DNA of 11,411 nucleotides, taken from Sivonenia sp049582005. Lineage in GTDB: Bacteria; Cyanobacteriota; Cyanobacteriia; Gloeobacterales; PMM-0068. This document shows positions 1-6,895 of the stretch, in pieces. The notes beneath the pieces were generated by a model that saw nothing but the letters and a program-made list of their open reading frames with translations, ran no database searches and was not told where the DNA came from. Both the position numbers and the translations under genes were made by a program. The stretch is from NCBI GenBank assembly GCA_049582005.1, contig JBAUTB010000250.1:1-11411 (forward strand), read 5' to 3'. The stretch's first letter is position 1. Each line of letters starts with the position of its first letter.

Positions 1-56
1 ATCTGGATAGCGCCAATGACTTTCTGGCGCAGGTCATAACTATAAGGTTTTGGCAT
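1..56 (-). CDS. IS630-family transposase, N-terminal fragment (runs off the window)
   Basis: Reading the minus strand from the ATG at 56-54 gives MPKPYSYDLRQKVIGAIQ before the window ends. This is the characteristic opening of IS630-type transposases, the start of the N-terminal helix-turn-helix that binds the element ends. A GGTGA stretch lies just upstream of the ATG as a possible ribosome binding site. Only 18 codons are visible, so the DDE catalytic domain, and whether the copy is intact, cannot be judged. The family call rests on recognition of this short N-terminus alone. The upstream end of the element should lie to the right of the ATG, within about the first 150 bases; a 'GGCTGTTGCTATA' stretch at 115-127 is a candidate boundary near a TA, but this is a guess. 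Confidence 0.65.
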   Translation of the reverse strand, partial: MPKPYSYDLRQKVIGAIQ

Positions 57-332
57 GGGTTCACCGAATAACAGCAGGCACAAGATTACCTCTAGTCTAC
101 GTCCTAAGCCTCATGGCTGTTGCTATATCTCTAAATCTAATGAATGTTTTTCCTGAAACTTAGGATTTACCTGATTATTAGCAAACGTCGAACTAATGAT
201 ATTCAATTTTTACAAAAATGTTATGTTCGCTTAGCGTGCTAGAAGGAAGACCCCCCTGTGTCCCCCCTCAAGGGGGGATGGCCACTCACTGCTCAAATAT
301 TATTTTCAGCAGGGGGTCTCTACTGAAACGTT
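57..332. other. Non-coding, repeat-rich gap between transposase and NERD gene
   Basis: This 276-base stretch carries no convincing open reading frame on either strand. Its left part is presumably the promoter-proximal end of the IS630 element. The middle is AT-rich. The motif TTCGCTTAGCGTGCTAGAAG at 226-245 contains the short palindrome CGCTTAGCG and resembles short palindromic repeats scattered through cyanobacterial genomes (recognised by eye, not searched). The right part is the nested C/G inverted repeat listed separately. Confidence 0.5.
249..318. repeat. Nested C/G-rich inverted repeat
   Basis: The inner arms TCCCCCCT (261-268) and AGGGGGGA (271-278) are perfect 8-bp complements around a 2-base CA centre. 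They are enclosed by an outer pair, GACCCCCCTG (249-258) and CAGGGGGTC (310-318), complementary apart from one extra C/G. The whole forms a two-level foldback of about 70 bases between the IS fragment and the 3' end of the NERD gene. Such C-run/G-run palindromes are common dispersed repeats in cyanobacterial intergenic DNA. It lacks the T-run of a standard terminator, although it could still impede transcription leaving the NERD gene. Confidence 0.6.
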
Positions 333-1427
333 CTATGTAGTTGTGGGATTAGTATAAAACAATTTAGAAGTTTGGCAATGAGAGCATTCTGAGTAGAATT
401 GAAGACCGCTCTTCCGAGTTTTTTCCTTTCCACCACAGCTTTTACAGATAGATTTTATAGTGGTATTTTTTTCACAATCAAGACACTTGAAATAATAGTT
501 ATAACCATATTCTATGCGTAAATTTACACTCTTACAATAGGCGCATACTTGTACTGGCTTAACTTGAATATCCTTTCCTGTCTGTTTTTTTATAACTGAA
601 GGCTGACTATAGGAAGACTTATCTTTATGCTTAGATGGTTCCGAAACATCTCCTTTTGAGTTCCATGATTTGAATGATGGTTCCGCAACCGGAATTTTTT
701 GAGGTGATGCCTGATGAGCTAATGGCTTATTTTTTGCAATTAGGAACTTACTTATATTTGCTATCTCATCCTTTGTGAAGATGTAGCCTCCACTTAAATC
801 TAGGCTAAGAACTCCACTAGTTTTGTGCCATCTGTCAAAAATTAACCGTACCCTATCTGAGACTTGATCTGCCTTACATACTTCTGGCAAAGAGACTGAC
901 TTAGGACGCTCGACAATTCCAGAATCGGATATAGCGACGATAATATCTAGGGGCATAGCCCTAAAGGATGCTTGGGGTCCCATGACTCCAAAGAATAGTT
1001 TCCCTAATAAAGTGCTGGCATTTTGATTTAGATATTTCCTAAGAAACTCACCCTGCCTTTTAGCTTGCTGGATAGGCGATGGCATTCCCTTCGCAGTATT
1101 ATCAAACCATCGAATCCACTCTTCACACTCATTGATTTCTACTTTGGTAGTTACACTTTTACTCTCGATGATGATCATTCCGTACTTATGAAGAATCAAA
1201 TGATCTATCTGTGCCACATCATGATTATTTTCAAAGCGGAGATTATTGAATACGAGGATATCTTTGTCATCTACGAAGGCTCGGCGGAGATAAAAGGCTA
1301 GTTGTTCTTCTGCCGCGCGGCCAGCTTTTTCAAATTTATCTTCGGAAATAAATGGATCTAGCCCTTTGAGAATCACCGTCAGCACCTCGCCATACCTCGC
1401 TATGGAGATAGTTTTCCCCTCACCCAT
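333..1427 (-). CDS. NERD-domain nuclease-like protein with twin C-terminal zinc ribbons
   Basis: This 364-residue protein has an N-terminal NERD (nuclease-related) domain at about residues 30-140. It shows the family's PD-(D/E)XK-like pattern: a glutamate pair at E40/E41 in an EKAGRAAEEQL helix, D75 in AQIDHLILH, the E88-S-K90 triad in IIIESK, and the Q120-Q121 helix (PIQQAKRQ). A lysine- and serine-rich linker (about 235-290) leads to two zinc ribbons, C295/C298/C315/C318 and C328/C331/C348/C351, with the same CX2CX16CX2C spacing. Such ribbons usually bind nucleic acid. The sequence supports a possible metal-dependent DNase or DNA-processing factor; substrate and pathway are unknown. The gene is visibly more AT-rich than ilvC and sits next to an IS fragment, so it may be acquired. 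The ATG at 1427 is preceded by GTGAGAA. It lies behind the ilvC terminator and so probably has its own promoter. Confidence 0.8.
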   Translation of the reverse strand: MGEGKTISIARYGEVLTVILKGLDPFISEDKFEKAGRAAEEQLAFYLRRAFVDDKDILVFNNLRFENNHDVAQIDHLILHKYGMIIIESKSVTTKVEINECEEWIRWFDNTAKGMPSPIQQAKRQGEFLRKYLNQNASTLLGKLFFGVMGPQASFRAMPLDIIVAISDSGIVERPKSVSLPEVCKADQVSDRVRLIFDRWHKTSGVLSLDLSGGYIFTKDEIANISKFLIAKNKPLAHQASPQKIPVAEPSFKSWNSKGDVSEPSKHKDKSSYSQPSVIKKQTGKDIQVKPVQVCAYCKSVNLRIEYGYNYYFKCLDCEKNTTIKSICKSCGGKEKTRKSGLQFYSECSHCQTSKLFYTNPTTT

Positions 1428-1451
1428 AAAAAATTCTCACGATCCAACTGC

Positions 1452-1486
1452 AAAAAACCCTGGATCCAGCTATGGATCTAGGGTTT
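1452..1486 (-). terminator. Intrinsic terminator of ilvC
   Basis: On the minus strand, just after the ilvC stop, a 14-bp stem with one mismatch (arms 1473-1486 and 1455-1468, loop 1469-1472) ends in a run of six T that overlaps its last three bases (plus-strand A-run 1452-1457). This is a textbook Rho-independent terminator, and it separates ilvC from the NERD gene downstream on the same strand. Confidence 0.85.
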
Positions 1487-1503
1487 CAGAAGACAGTCTT
1501 TTC

Positions 1504-2496
1504 TTACTTTTTCAGCCAGCTCATCATCGAGCGTAGTTCCGTCCCAACCGATTCGATGGGATGTTCTGCTTCCCGACGACGCATTGCATTGAAAGCCGCT
1601 TTACCGGATTGATTTTCCAATACGAATTCCTTTGCGAATTGCCCTGTTTGGATTTCGTTTAGGATCTTGCGCATCTCTTTGCGGGTGTTGTCATCCACCA
1701 AGCGAGGACCACGGGTTAGGTCGCCATATTCAGCTGTATTGGAGATAGAATCCCGCATCTTTGCCAATCCACCTTCAACAATCAAGTCGACGATGAGCTT
1801 GACTTCGTGTAAGCACTCGAAATAGGCGAGTTCTGGCTGATAGCCTGCTTCTACCAAGGTTTCAAAACCAGACTTAATCAAGGCCGTCAAGCCACCACAC
1901 AGCACTACCTGCTCCCCAAAGAGGTCGGTTTCGGTTTCTTCACGGAAGGAGGTTTCCAAGATTCCAGCCCGTGTACCCCCAATGGCCTTGGCATAGGCCA
2001 TCGCAATGTCGCGAGCATTCCCCGAAGCATCTTGATAGACCGCAAACAGACAAGGAACACCCTTCCCTTCTTGATACTGACGACGGACCAGGTGACCAGG
2101 TCCTTTTGGAGCAACCATGATCACATCGACATCACTTGGAGGAACAACCTGAGAGAAGTGGATATTAAACCCATGGGCAAAAGCCAAAACCTTACCAGCA
2201 GAGAGATTGGGGCGAATCTCCGCTTCAAAGATTTGCTTCTGTGCTTCATCGGGTAGCAAAATCATGATTAAATCTGCTGCGGCGACTGCATCGCCTACGG
2301 ATTTGACGGTCAATCCTTCTGTTTCCGCTTTAGCGGTAGAACGTGAACCCTTATAGAGGCCGATGACTACGTTCGCACCAGAGTCTTTGGCATTGAGGGC
2401 ATGGGCATGCCCTTGAGAGCCATAACCAATCACGGCAATCGTCTTACCTTTTAAATAATCGAGGTTGGCATCCTCGTCGTAGTACATGCGGGCCAT
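1504..2496 (-). CDS. ilvC: Ketol-acid reductoisomerase, class I (IlvC)
   Basis: IlvC performs the NADPH- and Mg2+-dependent isomeroreduction of 2-acetolactate and 2-aceto-2-hydroxybutyrate, the second common step of valine, leucine and isoleucine synthesis, in the cytosol. At 330 residues it has the normal length of the short class I enzyme. The N-terminal Rossmann domain carries GYGSQGH (24-30) and a cofactor-specificity loop GLYKGSRST (46-54), whose Arg and Ser residues fit NADPH preference. H108 lies in AFAHGFN. The metal-binding acidic residues are D191, E195, E227 and E231 (in ETETDLFGEQ and FECLHEVKL), and S252 lies in SISNTAEYG. The sequence is typically cyanobacterial. An AGGAG Shine-Dalgarno (plus-strand 2505-2509) sits 8 bases before the ATG. 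It is transcribed divergently from ybaB and closed by its own terminator. Confidence 0.98.
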   Translation of the reverse strand: MARMYYDEDANLDYLKGKTIAVIGYGSQGHAHALNAKDSGANVVIGLYKGSRSTAKAETEGLTVKSVGDAVAAADLIMILLPDEAQKQIFEAEIRPNLSAGKVLAFAHGFNIHFSQVVPPSDVDVIMVAPKGPGHLVRRQYQEGKGVPCLFAVYQDASGNARDIAMAYAKAIGGTRAGILETSFREETETDLFGEQVVLCGGLTALIKSGFETLVEAGYQPELAYFECLHEVKLIVDLIVEGGLAKMRDSISNTAEYGDLTRGPRLVDDNTRKEMRKILNEIQTGQFAKEFVLENQSGKAAFNAMRRREAEHPIESVGTELRSMMSWLKK

Positions 2497-2629
2497 AACA
2501 CAATCTCCTGGGGTCAGATATAAATCTTACCGGATGCTGGTAATTGCGGTTCGGAAGCGCTTCAAGAATAGAGCCAGGGGATGGGTAAAATAGAATCTGC
2601 CCTGTTTTGTACCGTAAGGATAATTTCTC
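2497..2629. promoter_or_regulatory. Divergent ilvC / ybaB control region
   Basis: This 133-base gap must hold the promoters for ilvC (leftward) and ybaB-recR (rightward). An ATATAAA stretch at 2518-2524 is a possible -10 for ilvC. For ybaB, TTCAAG (2561-2566) and TAAAAT (2586-2591) form a weak -35/-10 pair with a long 19-base spacer. A perfect 10-bp palindrome, GAAGCGCTTC (2554-2563), and a TACC/GGTA pair (2528-2542) lie between them and could bind a regulator. Clear ribosome binding sites exist on both sides: AGGAG for ilvC and TAAGGA (2615-2620) for ybaB. The promoter assignments are tentative. Confidence 0.4.
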
Positions 2630-2950
2630 ATGACTAAAGGATTCGGCCAACTTTCAGAGGCCCTCAAAAAGGCAAAACAAGTTCAAGCCAATGCAGCCAG
2701 GGTCCAAGACGAATTGGCTGAAGCCATAGTAGAAGGTAGCAGTGGCGGTGGTTTAGTCACTGTGACCATGAGTGGTAACCAAGAGCCCTTGAGCCTTTCG
2801 ATCAAACCCGATGCGCTCAAAGAGTCCCCAGAATTTGTAGAGGACCTGGTGCTTTCTGCATTTAAAGATGCCTACAACAAATCGGCTGACCTGATGAAAA
2901 CCAAAATGTCAGAACTTACCGGTGGTCTGAGCATTCCTGGTTTATTCTAA
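2630..2950 (+). CDS. ybaB: YbaB/EbfC family nucleoid-associated protein
   Basis: This 106-residue protein has the full length of the YbaB/EbfC family, small dimeric DNA-binding proteins that associate with the nucleoid. The N-terminal helix (about 5-35, QLSEALKKAKQVQANAARVQ) is amphipathic and fits the family's long helix. The core contains GGLVTVTMSGNQEPLSLSI, the family's typical beta-strand and turn pattern, followed by a C-terminal helix (EDLVLSAFKDAYNKS) and a hydrophobic tail. TAAGGA lies 9 bases before the ATG. It is directly upstream of recR with a 24-base gap, a pairing conserved in many bacteria, so the two are probably co-transcribed. The link to recombination is inferred from that conserved neighbourhood. 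Confidence 0.93.
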   Translation: MTKGFGQLSEALKKAKQVQANAARVQDELAEAIVEGSSGGGLVTVTMSGNQEPLSLSIKPDALKESPEFVEDLVLSAFKDAYNKSADLMKTKMSELTGGLSIPGLF

Positions 2951-2954
2951 AACC

Positions 2955-2967
2955 GCCCGTTTCGGGC
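2955..2967 (+). other. Small hairpin between ybaB and recR
   Basis: GCCCG (2955-2959) and CGGGC (2963-2967) form a 5-bp GC stem with a TTT loop directly after the ybaB stop and 8 bases before the recR start. There is no T-run, so it is not a standard terminator. It could stabilise the ybaB message or modulate recR translation. Confidence 0.35.
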
Positions 2968-2974
2968 CAACATT

Positions 2975-3565
2975 ATGTATACTCGCCCTCTTGCTCGCTT
3001 GATTGAGCAGTTTCAGCGCCTTCCTGGCATTGGCCCTAAAACTGCTCAACGGCTAGCTTTCCATGTCCTAAAACGACCCAAGCAAGAAGTTCAACAACTT
3101 GCCCAAGCTTTGATCGACTGTACCGAACAGGTGGGAACCTGCACCCGCTGCTTCAATTTATCGGTGGACCCGATCTGTGAACTCTGTAGCAACACAAATC
3201 GGGATTTAGCTTCCCTATGCGTGGTTGCTGAACCTAGAGACTTAGTCGCGCTAGAAAAAACCCGTGAATATCGGGGTTACTATCACATCTTGGGCGGGTT
3301 GATCTCTCCTATGGATGGCATTGGTCCCGAACAACTCCACATCAAAGAACTGATTCAACGGGTCAGCACTGATGAAATCCAGGAAGTAATTCTGGCGATT
3401 AATCCTAGTGTGGAGGGGGAAACCACCACCCTCTACGTCGGTAAACTCCTCAAACCCTTCACCCGCGTCACGCGCATTGCCTTTGGTCTACCCATGGGTG
3501 CAGATTTAGAATATGCCGATGAGGTGACTTTAGCCCGTGCTCTAGAAGGTCGCAGAGAGATCTAA
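2975..3565 (+). CDS. recR: Recombination mediator RecR
   Basis: RecR works with RecO (and RecF) to load RecA onto SSB-coated single-stranded DNA at gaps; it forms ring-like assemblies that encircle DNA. At 196 residues the length is normal. In order it has a helix-hairpin-helix LPGIGPKTAQRLAFHVL (16-32), a C4 zinc finger with C56, C59, C68 and C71, and a Toprim domain with E86 in VVAEPRDL, the HILGGLISPMDGIGPE segment (104-119) and NPSVEGETT (143-151). A C-terminal Walker-like segment follows, GLPMGADLEYADEVTL (171-186). The ATG at 2975 lacks an obvious Shine-Dalgarno, which is common in cyanobacteria and consistent with coupling to ybaB. Confidence 0.98.
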   Translation: MYTRPLARLIEQFQRLPGIGPKTAQRLAFHVLKRPKQEVQQLAQALIDCTEQVGTCTRCFNLSVDPICELCSNTNRDLASLCVVAEPRDLVALEKTREYRGYYHILGGLISPMDGIGPEQLHIKELIQRVSTDEIQEVILAINPSVEGETTTLYVGKLLKPFTRVTRIAFGLPMGADLEYADEVTLARALEGRREI

Positions 3566-3921
3566 GAATTCTTGAGTCTCCCAACAGTTATCTTGACGTC
3601 ATAAATTGATGGAAGCATTCAAAATCAGTATCAATGAGGAGCAGCAGTGCGTGTCCATTATGATTGCTATGGATCCTGGGTTTCGAATTCGCCACTGACG
3701 CTCTTAAGCCCTGATTTGTGCCAGTGATTTAAGGTTGGTGAATGCGCTACTGGTTGGGACGTTTACTCACCGCGCTGAAAATTATTGTAGTATATTCCTT
3801 GATATAACAGTTGCGTAAACGAATAAGCCAAAATTAAGGGGGACATGAGTTTCTCGAAAATGTTGTTTTGAAGAGGATTCTAGCTTCCTCATAGTCTACT
3901 CAGCTACTTAGGAATATTCTA
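3566..3921. other. Intergenic region of 356 bases, no convincing gene
   Basis: No ORF here is supported by a family resemblance. Two short frames exist on the plus strand: 3609-3698 (29 codons, no Shine-Dalgarno) and 3742-3807 (21 codons, start MRYWLGRLL followed by a hydrophobic end, with AAGG upstream). The second could be a tiny membrane peptide but has no other support. The right part presumably contains the promoter of the glycosyltransferase gene; TTGAAG at about 3868 and TAGTCT at about 3892 form a weak candidate. GAGGA and TCCTC (about 3872-3889) form a small inverted repeat overlapping it. No strong terminator for recR is visible. Confidence 0.45.
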
Positions 3922-3924
3922 TTG
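3910..3924 (+). promoter_or_regulatory. Shine-Dalgarno and TTG start of the GT2/GtrA gene
   Basis: AGGAA at 3910-3914 lies 7 bases before TTG at 3922. The frame is closed upstream by TAG at 3892-3894 and holds no ATG or GTG before the conserved VSIVLPTYNE strand, so TTG is the only sensible start. Confidence 0.75.
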
Positions 3925-5109
3925 TCAGTTACCTATCGCCCTAGAGTTTCTATTGTTCTTCCGACCTACAACGAAGCGGAAAATATAAAGAATGTGGTCA
4001 GGAATCTTGATACCCTCCTAAAGAATAGTGCCTATTTATATGAGCTGATCTTAGTAGATGATGACAGTCCTGACGGTACTTGGAAAATAGCTCAGAAATT
4101 AGCCAGTGAGGATTTTCCGAATCTACGCGTGATTCGCCGTCTAGGTGAGCGCGGACTAGCCACTGCTGTTCTACACGGTTGGTCTGTAGCAAAAGGAGAC
4201 TTCTTGGCAGTGATTGATGCAGATGGTCAGCATCCTCCTCAAACTCTGCTTGAACTTATCGATTGTCTTGCGCAAGGAGCTGATATTGCAGTAGCTTCCC
4301 GCCATGCCGAGGGAGGTGGTGTTAGTGACTGGAGTTTCCTCCGCCGATTCCTTTCTCGCGGAGCTCAAATAATCGCTTTGTTCTTAGTGCCCTCGGTCGC
4401 TCGTCAAGTTAGCGACCCGATGTCTGGTTTTTTTGCGCTCCGTCGTGCGGTTATCCAAGGACGCGAGCTGGATCCGATTGGCTATAAGATCCTGTTGGAA
4501 GTATTGGGGCGGGGTAATTACACGAATATCCGCGAGGTCAGCTACGTCTTTTTAGAGCGGGTAGGAGGAAAAAGTAAAGTCACCAGAACCCAGTATTGGG
4601 AGTACCTTCAGCATTTGGTCCGCCTAGGACAGCAGACTGGAGAAATTTATCGTTTCTTGAAATTTGGATTGGTAGGGGTGTCAGGGGTACTAGTAAACCT
4701 AATTGCCCTCTGGTTGCTAAAAGAGAAGGCCGCTTGGCCTTTGTGGGAATCAGGGATAGGAGCGGTAGAAATATCTATCATTAGTAACTTTTTATTGAAT
4801 GATAACTGGACTTTCCGTGCTGAAGCACAACGTTCTCCGGGGATTGTTGCCTGGTTAACTCGTCTACTAAGATTTAACTTGATATGTGCCGTTGGAGCTA
4901 TCTTAAATGTAGTCTGCATGCTCCTGTTAACGCAGCTATTAGGGATGTATTACCTAATCTCTCAGCTTGTGGCTGTAGGTATAAGTATGTTTTGGAACTA
5001 TACCCTCAATGCTATCTGGAACTGGCAAACAAAAACTAATATCAATCAACCATCTTTGGCACGGCGGGCATGGACAGGTGTTCGTGCAGCTCTAAACTCT
5101 AATAATTGA
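3922..5109 (+). CDS. GT2 polyprenyl-phosphate sugar synthase fused to a GtrA membrane domain
   Basis: This 395-residue protein is an N-terminal cytosolic GT2 domain of the DPM1 (dolichol-phosphate mannose synthase) type fused to a C-terminal GtrA domain. The GT2 part has VSIVLPTYNEAENI (9-22), the nucleotide-binding DDD at 46-48, the DADGQH metal-binding motif (99-104) and SDPMSGFF (164-171). The GtrA part (about 244-368) is hydrophobic, with four likely membrane helices and the NDNWTFR and FxWNYxxNxxWxW signatures. Known relatives move a hexose from a nucleotide sugar to polyprenyl phosphate, and GtrA domains are thought to flip the lipid-linked sugar. The exact sugar cannot be read from sequence. 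The gene converges on a GT39-type transferase, a plausible user of its product. It starts at TTG and is more AT-rich than recR. Confidence 0.92.
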   Translation: MSVTYRPRVSIVLPTYNEAENIKNVVRNLDTLLKNSAYLYELILVDDDSPDGTWKIAQKLASEDFPNLRVIRRLGERGLATAVLHGWSVAKGDFLAVIDADGQHPPQTLLELIDCLAQGADIAVASRHAEGGGVSDWSFLRRFLSRGAQIIALFLVPSVARQVSDPMSGFFALRRAVIQGRELDPIGYKILLEVLGRGNYTNIREVSYVFLERVGGKSKVTRTQYWEYLQHLVRLGQQTGEIYRFLKFGLVGVSGVLVNLIALWLLKEKAAWPLWESGIGAVEISIISNFLLNDNWTFRAEAQRSPGIVAWLTRLLRFNLICAVGAILNVVCMLLLTQLLGMYYLISQLVAVGISMFWNYTLNAIWNWQTKTNINQPSLARRAWTGVRAALNSNN

Positions 5110-5136
5110 TTCTATACCTTGAGTTTTTTAACCTTA

Positions 5137-6765
5137 TTAAGGCGACGATTTCAAACCATAAGGTCGTGGATAAGGTCTTAGCAATTTTTTCGCATAATAA
5201 ACATTAAAAACTTGTACGACCTCGCCTCCCCGTCGAATCGGGACTGTCCCAATCTTTTGAATGGAGCGGAAATAGCTGCCATATTTTACGTTTATATCTT
5301 CGCCTTGCTCAAAAAGTTCAGAGCTAATATAGAGAGCATCTTGATTCAGCCCTTGCGTATCTTTTGACCAAAAAGCAAAGCCACGAGGGTCTGGATCAAA
5401 ACAAGTAATCATTTTTTGACCTAGAGGTTCCAAGGCCATAGCAATCTGTCCTCCTAGAAAAAACCTATTGGTAAAGATAAAGTCAGCCTTAGCTAAAGCT
5501 GTTCTTAAGACAGGTGATTGGATAAATCCTTGGCGAAGTTGCTGGATATCAATTAATTGGGTTGAGTTATCATCTTTAGCCGGCAAAAATCCACCTCCTA
5601 GGGCATACTGACTAGGCTTTTGTATGATTCCCCAGGTTACGTGCGCTAGGGCAAAAAACATGAGTGAGAGGATCAAAATTGCTGAACCTTGCAACCAATA
5701 TCGAACGCGTCGTGGAAACTTAGTTTCCCAAATTGCTGTTTGCTGTCCTAACAGTAAAGTGGCTCCGAAGAATCCTGGCATGGGCCAACTAGGAAGCACG
5801 GGCTGATATCCACCGATGAAGGTAAACCACAAAATTATGGGTAAAGACACCCATAAAATCATCCGTTGTTTTTGACTAATATCTTGCTCTGCAGGGATCA
5901 GTTTTGGATTAAATATCCTTACTATTTGACTTCCTGCTGATTTTAGGGTAACCCACCAGAGAGGTAGCCCTAATGTTGGGAACAGATAACCTGAACCCAT
6001 TAAAAAAGTAGCACTAAACTCATTAAAATTGAACATTTTATTAGGAACTACTCGTCCTGATTGATAGCGAAAAGATGCCCAATCATGACTCATATTCCAA
6101 AATAATACCGGTGAGATAGTGACCAAAAATAAGGTGATACCTAGCCCAGTCCAAGGAGAAAATAAAGCAGATCGATGACGAGGACTAGTCAAACAAAAAC
6201 CGACTAGTCCTGCCCCTAAAATCGCGCCGTGATACTTCCCTAAAAATGCCAATCCTACCAATAGGCTAATAATGGCTAAGCGGTAACTAGGACGGTATAT
6301 TTGGGACTCATGGAAGAACTCACGAGCAGCCATGTATAAAGCTGCTGACCAAAAGAACATTAAGGGGACGTCTGGTAAAGTTAAGGTGCCAAAACACATT
6401 TGAAAAATTGGAATAACTGTTGCAAGAGCTAGGGTCCAAGTAGCAACTTTTTTAGAAAATAACTGGGCACTTGTGAAATATAAAAAGGTAAGTGTACCCG
6501 TGTATAAAACTAGGGAACCTATGCGAATGGTGAGCTGTGAAACTTCTCCCGTGAGCCATGGTCCTAAACCTGTTGTGAAAGCGACTAGAGGTGGATGATC
6601 AAAATAACTCCAATCAATATGCAGGGTATAGAGATAGTAATAAGCTTCATCGAAGCCAGGATATAGAAAAGTAGCAATAACAGCTCTAACCAATACCCCC
6701 CCCAATAATAGAAGGATAAGAATCTGATTATCTTTATCGGCTAGCCATGATTTTGTCTCTAACAT
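5137..6765 (-). CDS. GT39/ArnT-like membrane glycosyltransferase
   Basis: This 542-residue multi-pass membrane protein belongs to the GT-C fold protein-mannosyltransferase/ArnT group, which uses lipid-linked sugars as donors on the outer face of the cytoplasmic membrane. After the first hydrophobic helix (14-34) comes GFDEAYY with the catalytic acidic pair D39-E40, then DWSYFDHPPL (51-60), a hallmark of the family. LPDVPL (130-135), LGKYHG (175-180), the NMSHDWASFRYQSGR segment (224-238) and LPSWPMPGF (324-332) follow the family layout, with about nine to eleven hydrophobic helices up to residue 381 and a soluble C-terminal domain of about 160 residues. The acceptor (lipid, glycan or protein) is unknown. 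An AGAGAGA stretch precedes the ATG. The gene converges with the GT2/GtrA gene across a 27-base gap, suggesting a donor-maker and donor-user pair. Confidence 0.9.
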   Translation of the reverse strand: MLETKSWLADKDNQILILLLLGGVLVRAVIATFLYPGFDEAYYYLYTLHIDWSYFDHPPLVAFTTGLGPWLTGEVSQLTIRIGSLVLYTGTLTFLYFTSAQLFSKKVATWTLALATVIPIFQMCFGTLTLPDVPLMFFWSAALYMAAREFFHESQIYRPSYRLAIISLLVGLAFLGKYHGAILGAGLVGFCLTSPRHRSALFSPWTGLGITLFLVTISPVLFWNMSHDWASFRYQSGRVVPNKMFNFNEFSATFLMGSGYLFPTLGLPLWWVTLKSAGSQIVRIFNPKLIPAEQDISQKQRMILWVSLPIILWFTFIGGYQPVLPSWPMPGFFGATLLLGQQTAIWETKFPRRVRYWLQGSAILILSLMFFALAHVTWGIIQKPSQYALGGGFLPAKDDNSTQLIDIQQLRQGFIQSPVLRTALAKADFIFTNRFFLGGQIAMALEPLGQKMITCFDPDPRGFAFWSKDTQGLNQDALYISSELFEQGEDINVKYGSYFRSIQKIGTVPIRRGGEVVQVFNVYYAKKLLRPYPRPYGLKSSP

Positions 6766-6895
6766 TAATCTCTCTCTGCGTACCGCCTATTATTTCATTT
6801 AATGATGTTCTTTGACTTCGACGGGCGTAATGAGGATGTTATGCCGTGGATGACTGGATAATGTAGAGCCAATAGTCCATACCTCATGGGAAATC
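6766..6895. promoter_or_regulatory. Divergent promoter region, GT39 gene and SRAP-like gene
   Basis: This 130-base gap separates divergent starts. TTGACT (6812-6817) is a good -35-like hexamer for the rightward gene, but the best -10-like match, TGTTAT (6837-6842), is 19 bases away, so the promoter is tentative. No strong leftward promoter stands out; an AT-rich segment near 6787-6805 is the likely place. Confidence 0.3.

Noticed and set aside
1065..1301. A 78-codon plus-strand frame
   Set aside because: It lies antisense within the NERD domain coding region, whose motifs are convincing on the minus strand.
2955..2967. Terminator between ybaB and recR
   Set aside because: The stem is only 5 bp and has no following T-run, and the gene pair is expected to be co-transcribed.
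3609..3698. 29-codon plus-strand frame
   Set aside because: It has no ribosome binding site, no recognisable motif and a length expected by chance.
5132..5142. CCTTATTAAGG palindrome as a bidirectional terminator between the two glycosyltransferase genes
   Set aside because: The stem is short and AT-rich, overlaps the GT39 stop codon, and lacks a T-run in the right place on either strand.
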